Origin: Candidatus Chloroploca sp. Khr17
Lineage (GTDB): Bacteria; Chloroflexota; Chloroflexia; Chloroflexales; Chloroflexaceae
Assembly (NCBI RefSeq): GCF_004138165.1
Contig: NZ_RYFF01000005.1
Coordinates: 65,929 to 129,928 of the forward strand
Direction: 5' to 3'
DNA: 64,000 nt
Below, piece by piece: positions 35,043 through 41,209 of this stretch (its first letter is position 1; every line of letters starts with the position of its first letter). The translations under genes and the position numbers were made by a program. The notes beneath the pieces were generated by a model. That model did no database searches, had not been told where the DNA came from, and was given only the letters and a program-made list of their open reading frames with translations.

Positions 35043-36419
35043 CTACCCAACTACCCGCATTGTGACATCTTGAATCGAAGCCCCGCTATCAGCAATGACG
35101 CGCTGGTTGCTGCGGGGGCGCCCTTGAATGCTGAGTGAGCGAATGACCGCCCCCCGGCGTGCCAGGACACTCTGGCGCACATCATCGGGCTTGGCCGCCC
35201 CTGCCGACAAGGTGCGCGCCGGTTCGCGCAGGTAAAAGGGGCCACCGGTGCGATTCCGTAGGTAGAGTGCTGGGACGTACCACGATGCCCCGTCCGCTTC
35301 TTCGACAAAGAGAACCCGCCGCGCCTGGGCAACGCCCTCCTGGAGGCTCCTGCCGTCGGCAAGGGTGCGATAGATCGCCGCAGCCGCCCGGCTCGCTGCG
35401 GTTGAACGCACGGCTAGTTGCATGCCCAGCACTGCTGGTATGCCTGCCGCCACGAGCGCCTGGGCGACGCCGCCGAGCAGCGGATCACCTATCCCCCCAC
35501 CGACACTGGCCCCTTCGCAGGCATAGAGGGCGACCAACCCGACCTTGCCGAGCAGGGCGACAAAGGCTTCGGCAGGTACCCAGCTTGCGCCGTTGGCATC
35601 ATCAAGCAAGAGTTCGCCCAGGCCGCCGCGCAAACGCCCGTGCCCGTAAAAGTGCAGAATGTCAGGTGGCTCGCCTCCCAACGCCCGTACTAGTCCGGCG
35701 CGATCGGCTGGCTCTAATTCTTCGATGATCGCCTGCCCTTTTTCGACCAGTGGCGCGAGCGCTTCGTTGCGTGCAGCTCGCTCGACATAACGTAGCTCGG
35801 TGCTAATTCCAGCTTCAGGCGAGACGGCGAGGATGCGCAGCGGGCCGTGTCTACGGCGTAGCGGCGGCAAGGCCTGCGGAAGATCGAGGCGGCGCGTAAG
35901 ACTGCTCGCTTCGCCGCGCCCGAGCAGCAACGGGGCTGAGCCGTCATCCCAGAGCAATTCCCAAGGGAGCGCTGCAAGCCGTACGGCGTCGGGCGGAAAG
36001 CAGAGTTCGATCGCCAGCGGCACCCCCGTCGCTGTGGCGTGATTACGTGTACTCTCGAGCGCTTCGCGCCCAGCAGGATCGGCCGTCAAGGCGGTGTAGA
36101 GCCGCCGCCCGATCCGTCGCGGCGCATCCAGCGGCACCCGCTCGTTGCTTTCCCAGAGCCCCAGGGTCTCAAGGCGGGTTCGTTCTTCGGGGGTAAAGCT
36201 GAAGTGGCGTTCTTGCATCGCCGTACGCGCATAGGGATAGGTGGGATCTTGCAGCACATCAAGCGCACGCAAGATGAGCGCCAGTTCACTCGCTGGAATC
36301 GGGGGCACCATACGACTCTGGCGTACCCCAATGATGTCGGCTTCCCAGCGTACCGTCGCCCCGGCCCCACGGGGCAGCAAGATCAGTCGCAGGGCTACTG
36401 GTTCCAGTGCGTTGCTCAC
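35043..36419 (-). CDS. CHAT-domain (caspase-like) protease
   Basis: 458 residues. The CHAT domain spans about 140-400: LPWELLWDDG near 151, catalytic His260 in ILHFYGHGRL, catalytic Cys301 in GLVALYACEGA, then GGVAQALVAAGIPAVLGMQ. Residues 1-130 are a separate N-terminal domain. The C-terminal 40 residues contain short beta-hexad-like repeats (GAVIRSLSIQG, GASIQDVTMRV). CHAT proteases next to gasdermins are known to cut them. The start is GTG 36419, overlapping the NACHT stop by four bases, with GAGGTGA six bases upstream. Most likely the activating protease of the gasdermin. Confidence 0.9.
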   Translation of the reverse strand: MSNALEPVALRLILLPRGAGATVRWEADIIGVRQSRMVPPIPASELALILRALDVLQDPTYPYARTAMQERHFSFTPEERTRLETLGLWESNERVPLDAPRRIGRRLYTALTADPAGREALESTRNHATATGVPLAIELCFPPDAVRLAALPWELLWDDGSAPLLLGRGEASSLTRRLDLPQALPPLRRRHGPLRILAVSPEAGISTELRYVERAARNEALAPLVEKGQAIIEELEPADRAGLVRALGGEPPDILHFYGHGRLRGGLGELLLDDANGASWVPAEAFVALLGKVGLVALYACEGASVGGGIGDPLLGGVAQALVAAGIPAVLGMQLAVRSTAASRAAAAIYRTLADGRSLQEGVAQARRVLFVEEADGASWYVPALYLRNRTGGPFYLREPARTLSAGAAKPDDVRQSVLARRGAVIRSLSIQGRPRSNQRVIADSGASIQDVTMRVVG

Positions 36420-39400
36420 GACGTCACCTCTTCGGTTGTCCAGACCATACGGAAGCCCAGGAGGTTATAGCGCTGGGCGGGGTGAAACCAGTAATGCGTG
36501 CCGCAGCGCAGGGCGTCGCCGTCCCAGTTGAAGGCGCCCCCTTTGATCGCAGGCATTTGCTCGGGCGAGACATCGTGACAGGGCGTGCGTTCGTTGAGCC
36601 GCTCGGCCACGCTGGCGGTCCATTCCCAGATGTTGCCGGCCAGATCGAGGGTTCCACAGCAGGCTGCCCCGGTGGGAAAGACGCCGACTGGTGATGGGGC
36701 GCGCACGCCGGTATCGGTGTAATTGGCTCGTTCTGGGGTTACTGCTTCGTCGCCCCACGGAAACGTCCGCTGGTCGGTATGACGTGCCGCCCGTTCCCAT
36801 TCCAGGGCCGTTGGCAGGCGCAAGACCTCGCCAGGGTAGAGCCAGCCTGCCGTGCGCCCGAGCGCCGTGAGCCAGGCACAGTAGGCACTCGCTTCGTACC
36901 ACGAGACGCCAACGACGGGTTGGTTGGGGTTATTGTATTGCCCATTTGTCCAGAGGGCTGGCTGGGTAATCGGGACGATCACGTCGTCGGACGAAGGCAT
37001 GCGCCCGCCGTAGTCGAGAAAGGTGCGCCCCTCTGATGTCCACCAGCGCTCGTCACGGTAGCCGCCGGCTTCGATAAAACGCTGATACTCGCTGTTCGTC
37101 ACCGGATAGCGGGCCAGACGAAAGCTATAGCCTAGGTAGGTCTGGTGAAGCCCACTGCTGCGCCCGTGTTTGAGCCGTTCGTCGCCCGACCAGAAGTGCC
37201 CCGCAGCGACATCACACCAGTAATCGGCAATCCGGGCTTCGCTGCCACCGGTCGCCCGGCCATCGCTCAGGTTGAGCAGCCGTGGATCGCCGAGTTGACC
37301 CAGCACGAGCCCTCCGCTGATGCGGGTCGTGAGCGGAGTCGCCGGATCCATTGCTAGTTGCACCAGTGCGCCAGTCACGGCTTGCCAGGCTCGCCCGCCG
37401 GCACCATTCCGCCCGACATCAAGCAGACACTCACCCGCAAGAACGACGGGGTGGATGCCAGCGCGTTCGCCTGACGGCGCTTCGAGCAGGGCGAGCAAGA
37501 GGCGCCCGGCTTCACGCTGCGGCGCTGCGGCGACCGCGAGACGGATGACCTCGCGCCAGCGTGGATCATTGGCATAGTTTTGCAGCAAGAGGGCCGGATC
37601 TTCGATCGCAACCGACTCGAGCAACCCGCGTGCGGCCAGGTACTCCTGAAAGGTCAAGTGCAAAAAGGCGAACTTCCCGAAACCACGCTCTTGTAACAGC
37701 CCCGTATCGCGACGCATCAACTCGACAAAAGCCAGGGCCATCCGTCGGGCGCGGCGCCGTGGCATCCCATCCGTCTGTTCGAGCGTCTCGGCCAGACGTT
37801 TTTCGAGATCGACCTGTTCGATCAAGCCCTCGGCATGTTCGCTGTGCATCCAGAGCGCCAGCGGCCCCAACAGATTCACGACAAAGCGCTCGTCGAGCAA
37901 TTCATCGCCGAGATAGACCTCGACGGGGCGTCCGCTCAGTGAGCGAGCGCGGTTCCATGTTTCGGCCAGCGCGGCCACGCAGAGCCGGTAGAGTTCGACC
38001 CGTCGATCAGGCAGGCGCGCGCCCTGGTTGTGGATCAAAGCGAGAATCGTGAGCAGCAGCGGGTTCCGGGCGAGTTCGGTGACGTGGGGAACCGCAAAGA
38101 CCGCTTCGGTGAGCGACGCGCTGTAGGCCGCGACGCGCTGTTCGTGTTCAACCGCAGCCGACTCACGCACGAGATCATGCAAGAGTTCGTCGACCGGAGC
38201 AACTGCGGGCATGCTGCTCGCGGCATAGGCCTGGCTCCAGCGCTGAATAAAACTACGAATCTGGTCGTCACTGAGTGGTTGGATCGTCACCACCGCAAAG
38301 AGCGCTGGATCAAGCGGCGCATCATCGTAGCCCACAATCCGTGAGGTCGCGAGGAACCGGTTCCCCGGCGCGTCCCATTCGCGCACAAAGGCTTCAAGCA
38401 CCCGAATCGTCGCCTGCCGGTCGGTGCGCACCTCATCGAGGCCGTCGAGCAGCATCATCGCCCGCCCAGTTGTCAGGGCGCGCTGAAAGAGCGACCCATA
38501 ATCGGGCTGGGAGAGGCCGCGGTAATAATCGGCAAGGTATGCGAGCGGCGCGAGATCTTCTTTGCCGGGGCGACGGCGGGCCGCCGCAAAAGCAGCCACC
38601 GGAAAGAAGATTGGCAACCAGATCGGATCAAGCCCCAGGCGCTCGCGGGCATCGTTGCGGGTCAGGGCTAGCATCAGATAGCGCACCAGCGTACTCTTGC
38701 CACTGCCCGGATTGCCGAGCACAACCAAGAGCGGCTGTTCACAGACAAAGGTATGTAACGATACACCATTGCCCTGTGGCCCAAGTGCCTCAACCGGAAT
38801 ATAGATCTGTTCTAGATTGAGCCGACTGATAGTCTGGATCTGAAGTAGCCCACGAAAATCGAGTTGATTGAAATTCTCGTTGATAAAGGCCCGATAGCGC
38901 GCATAGAGCAGCGCAAGATCGGGGCTAGACGCTCCTGCCAGCGTATAGAGGTTGCCCCGGACAATCGTCTGCTGCACGTGGTGGATCGCAGCCCCATTGG
39001 TCGCCACAATGCCCTGGGCAAACTGTTCGGCAAGGGGGGCAACCGGCGTGACTCGCGCACTGCGAAGCAGATCAATCGCGGTGCGCTCGTCCGGGTTTGG
39101 CAGCAGTCGCCGCAGGCGGGCGTGATCGGCGAGGGCCTGGGGCACAAGTTGCCCGAGGAGACGGATCAGCGCGGGACCCGCTACGCGCCATGGTGGCAAC
39201 GTCACCTCGGCGTTTGCCAAACAGGGCCGTACCTCACGTCGGTACAACTCAACGAGCCGATTCAGATCAGGCTCACCAGCGAGCAACAGCTCTTCCACCG
39301 CAGCCGCCCGAAACCGGGCGGCCACGGGCGCTTCGTCGGTGAGCAGCGTCAGCAGCAACGCAACCGCCGGATCGGCCTCTTCCTGACCCAGGCGTTCGGT

Positions 39401-39574
39401 TGCCCGGGTCACGGCACGGGCAAATGGTGCGATCAGTGGCGGTTCAGCGAGACTCGCGAGGGCCGTCAACCGCTCGTGGAGCGTTGCGGGTGTGGCCTCG
39501 GTTGCGGCCTGGTCTTCGAGTTCCAGCGCAACGGCCCCCAGCGTCGCGGCCAGGGCACGGGCCAGGTCACTCAT
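36416..39574 (-). CDS. NLR-like NACHT ATPase with C-terminal FGE-sulfatase (SUMF1-like) domain
   Basis: 1052 residues. Residues 1-190 are helical and unassigned; a CARD- or death-like adaptor is possible but not shown. A short beta motif, GAAIHHVQQTIVRGN, follows near 194. The NACHT module starts near 270: Walker A VVLGNPGSGKST (286-294), Walker B MLLDGLDEV (374-382), sensor ATSRIVGY, and a winged-helix/helical part to about 650 with FLHLTFQEYLAAR. Helical repeats follow to 770. From about 800 to 1045 is a formylglycine-generating-enzyme-like domain (RYPVTNSEYQRFI, PVVGVSWYEASAYCAWL, RLPTALEWERAAR, GNIWEWTAS, GFRMVW). In place of leucine-rich repeats this is probably the ligand sensor. ATG 39574 overlaps the previous stop (TAATG). 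Confidence 0.9.
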   Translation of the reverse strand: MSDLARALAATLGAVALELEDQAATEATPATLHERLTALASLAEPPLIAPFARAVTRATERLGQEEADPAVALLLTLLTDEAPVAARFRAAAVEELLLAGEPDLNRLVELYRREVRPCLANAEVTLPPWRVAGPALIRLLGQLVPQALADHARLRRLLPNPDERTAIDLLRSARVTPVAPLAEQFAQGIVATNGAAIHHVQQTIVRGNLYTLAGASSPDLALLYARYRAFINENFNQLDFRGLLQIQTISRLNLEQIYIPVEALGPQGNGVSLHTFVCEQPLLVVLGNPGSGKSTLVRYLMLALTRNDARERLGLDPIWLPIFFPVAAFAAARRRPGKEDLAPLAYLADYYRGLSQPDYGSLFQRALTTGRAMMLLDGLDEVRTDRQATIRVLEAFVREWDAPGNRFLATSRIVGYDDAPLDPALFAVVTIQPLSDDQIRSFIQRWSQAYAASSMPAVAPVDELLHDLVRESAAVEHEQRVAAYSASLTEAVFAVPHVTELARNPLLLTILALIHNQGARLPDRRVELYRLCVAALAETWNRARSLSGRPVEVYLGDELLDERFVVNLLGPLALWMHSEHAEGLIEQVDLEKRLAETLEQTDGMPRRRARRMALAFVELMRRDTGLLQERGFGKFAFLHLTFQEYLAARGLLESVAIEDPALLLQNYANDPRWREVIRLAVAAAPQREAGRLLLALLEAPSGERAGIHPVVLAGECLLDVGRNGAGGRAWQAVTGALVQLAMDPATPLTTRISGGLVLGQLGDPRLLNLSDGRATGGSEARIADYWCDVAAGHFWSGDERLKHGRSSGLHQTYLGYSFRLARYPVTNSEYQRFIEAGGYRDERWWTSEGRTFLDYGGRMPSSDDVIVPITQPALWTNGQYNNPNQPVVGVSWYEASAYCAWLTALGRTAGWLYPGEVLRLPTALEWERAARHTDQRTFPWGDEAVTPERANYTDTGVRAPSPVGVFPTGAACCGTLDLAGNIWEWTASVAERLNERTPCHDVSPEQMPAIKGGAFNWDGDALRCGTHYWFHPAQRYNLLGFRMVWTTEEVTS

Positions 39575-39807
39575 TACGGTTCCCTCCCGCCCGGGATCTG
39601 CTCGTCAAGCAGGCGGCGCAACATCTCATCCGACGACATCGCTCGGGCGGGCGGCCTGGCCGTGGCCGTGGCCGTGGCCGTTGGGCTGGACGATATTCCG
39701 GCACAGAGGCCGCGTTCAGCCTGGAGGATACCGCGCAGTCGTGTACGGGCCGTGGTAGCACTACCGACCTCTGGTTCAACATACACAGGGCGAGACAGGC
39801 GCAACAT
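39574..39807 (-). CDS. Small protein of unknown function, first gene of the gasdermin operon
   Basis: 77 residues, no recognised family. Its reading is supported by an excellent GGGAGG ribosome-binding site six bases before ATG 39807 and by TAATG coupling to the NACHT gene. The N-terminal half is basic (TTARTRLRGILQAERG), the middle is a low-complexity Thr-Ala run encoded by a hexanucleotide repeat, and the C-terminal helix SSDEMLRRLLDEQIP is amphipathic. It could be an adaptor or inhibitor for the NACHT protein. A longer in-frame start at 39849 lacks a ribosome-binding site. Confidence 0.65.
   Translation of the reverse strand: MLRLSRPVYVEPEVGSATTARTRLRGILQAERGLCAGISSSPTATATATARPPARAMSSDEMLRRLLDEQIPGGREP
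39657..39681 (-). repeat. Hexanucleotide tandem repeat in the small leader gene
   Basis: TGGCCG is repeated four times (plus-strand reading), giving alternating Ala-Thr on the minus strand. Slippage would change length without shifting frame. Confidence 0.9.
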
Positions 39808-39873
39808 CGCAGTACCTCCCAGCTCTTCAGAACGCTCAGCGCAGCCCATTTGATCCTTGTTAGGGTCTTATGA

Positions 39874-39897
39874 GTTGCTTATCAGGTTGCTAATCAA
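39874..39897. repeat. 12-bp tandem repeat at the start of the gasdermin operon transcript
   Basis: GTTGCTTATCAG is followed directly by GTTGCTAATCAA (10 of 12 identical). It covers the expected transcription start of the operon promoter at 39902-39930, so it could be a repressor site. Confidence 0.55.
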
Positions 39898-39901
39898 CTA
39901 T

Positions 39902-39930
39902 ACTATAGCACATAGTAGGTTTTTTGTTAA
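39902..39930 (-). promoter_or_regulatory. Sigma70-type promoter of the NACHT-CHAT-gasdermin operon
   Basis: Minus-strand TTAACA (39930-39925), 17-base spacer, TATAGT (39907-39902). Expected start near 39895, giving a leader of about 88 bases before ATG 39807. The surrounding region is AT-rich compared with its neighbours. The rest of 39931-40207 holds no gene. Confidence 0.65.
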
Positions 39931-40207
39931 GTCCCTCTCGCGGGTGCTTTTCGGGTGGTTTTCGGGGGGAATTGCCCGGTTTTGACTCTTGCAAAGTAGT
40001 ACGATGTGTTGTAGTATATCGTATACCAGGGTCATATGCAAGCTATACACCCGCTTTTGACCCTTAAAATCCCTTTCTAAGGCCGCTCGTTGACGTGAGC
40101 GTGTTCGCCAGACAGATCTGAGGAGGTGGAACGAACCCCACAGTTCTTGCCCGATCACCGGACATCAATATCATCCAAATGTACGCCAATAAGAACCCGA
40201 TAAGGTA

Positions 40208-40236
40208 TAGACAAGTGGCCCGAACTATGCTAGAAT
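40208..40236 (+). promoter_or_regulatory. Extended -10 promoter for the divergent gene pair
   Basis: TAGACA (40208-40213), 17-base spacer, TAGAAT (40231-40236) with TG at the extended position (TGCTAGAAT). It sits 34 bases before ATG 40270, which has GAAAGGAAC as ribosome-binding site. Confidence 0.65.
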
Positions 40237-40269
40237 AAGACCCGACGAGACCCTGAAAGGAACCCGGTA

Positions 40270-40713
40270 ATGACTACGTCTCGTGACGAAACCCAGAATG
40301 AGGCTTCGGAGGAGCAGTTGGCCGTGACGGTGCCGCTCAAAGTTTTGGGCATTGCTACTGCCTATGCAGCCATCCTGAGCTACCTTGAACGACGCTTTCC
40401 CATTAAGCCTGACCATATCTGGGCTGAAGTAGCTGGAGGAGTACTTATTTCGTTGGTGCCGGTTGCGTTGATCGCCCGCAAGTCCAGACAGTTGGATTGG
40501 CGGGTCTATGAAGGGACTATCTGGCGTAGCTTTATTGCTTCCGGGACGCCGATCATTCTCTGGCAGATCGGTGAGGCAGTGCTCCGTCAGATGGAACTCC
40601 TGAATTACACGACGGCACGTGAGTTACAAAGGCCAGATGCCTATGCCTACGATACCACGCCGCTGGCCCATCGAAGTGGAGAGCGAGCGCGAGGAGGCAA
40701 TTCGCTCAGCTAA
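40270..40713 (+). CDS. Small membrane protein of unknown function
   Basis: 147 residues. After an acidic N-terminus there are about three membrane helices: near residues 20-40 (LKVLGIATAYAAILSYL), 52-70 (WAEVAGGVLISLVPVALIA), and 90-110 (FIASGTPIILWQIGEAVL). The last 35 residues are polar and overlap the start of the next gene in another frame. A good promoter and ribosome-binding site precede it. It is transcribed away from the gasdermin operon; a functional link is possible but unproven. The overlap could also hide a frameshift joining it to the next gene. Confidence 0.65.
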   Translation: MTTSRDETQNEASEEQLAVTVPLKVLGIATAYAAILSYLERRFPIKPDHIWAEVAGGVLISLVPVALIARKSRQLDWRVYEGTIWRSFIASGTPIILWQIGEAVLRQMELLNYTTARELQRPDAYAYDTTPLAHRSGERARGGNSLS

Positions 40714-41137
40714 TGAGGCGGCTCAGATCCTTCAGAAAGCTCAGGCGACCCTTGATAGCGCTCGGGCAAAAGTCAATGCCCATCAGAGCTTTGCCTTGGT
40801 GCTGGTGACCGATACCGAGCGCTATCTCGCAGATGCACTTACGCGTACCGAACGCGTGCGCCGTTATCTCTCGGTCGCCCGTAGCAAGTCTATCAATGGC
40901 CGCTGGCCCCAGGGGGTTTCCCGCCAGCGCGAAGAAGCCGAAGAAGCCCTTGATCGTGCGATTGATCTTCTCTATGATGGCGAACGTGGCCTTGCCCCGC
41001 TCCGTGAAAAAGTAACCAAAAATCCGGCGCTCTGTGATGCGATGATTGCCGATCTCTCGCTTGCCCTGGCCCGTTCCCTCAATCAGATCGAACGCGTTGT
41101 GCGCCTTTTGACGGAAGCTGGCCTTGGGCGTGGTTGA
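40637..41137 (+). CDS. Coiled-coil protein of unknown function
   Basis: About 166 residues, almost entirely charged alpha helix (EREEAIRSANEAAQILQKAQATLDSARAK... and a C-terminal LARSLNQIERVVRLL). No membrane segment or motif is seen. Starts possible at GTG 40619, ATG 40637 or ATG 40643; AAAGG before 40637 favours that one. It overlaps the upstream membrane-protein gene by 77 bases, an unusually long overlap. A clean terminator follows at 41159. Confidence 0.65.
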   Translation: MPMPTIPRRWPIEVESEREEAIRSANEAAQILQKAQATLDSARAKVNAHQSFALVLVTDTERYLADALTRTERVRRYLSVARSKSINGRWPQGVSRQREEAEEALDRAIDLLYDGERGLAPLREKVTKNPALCDAMIADLSLALARSLNQIERVVRLLTEAGLGRG

Positions 41138-41158
41138 TTCTCCCGCTTGACACCGCTT

Positions 41159-41195
41159 CAACCCACGGCTACAATCCGCCGTGGGTTTGTTTTGC
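41159..41195 (+). terminator. Rho-independent terminator before pheT
   Basis: AACCCACGGC (41160-41169) pairs with GCCGTGGGTT (41178-41187), then TTGTTTTG. It ends the 40270-41137 transcript. pheT starts only 15 bases later, so pheT may instead use read-through or this hairpin as an attenuator. Confidence 0.7.
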
Positions 41196-41209
41196 CTTGC
41201 GGGGTCGTC

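Noticed and set aside
36416-37200. FGE-like domain as a sulfatase-maturing enzyme
   Set aside because: It is the C-terminus of a NACHT protein, and no sulfatase or sulfated-glycan gene is nearby; a binding role is more economical.
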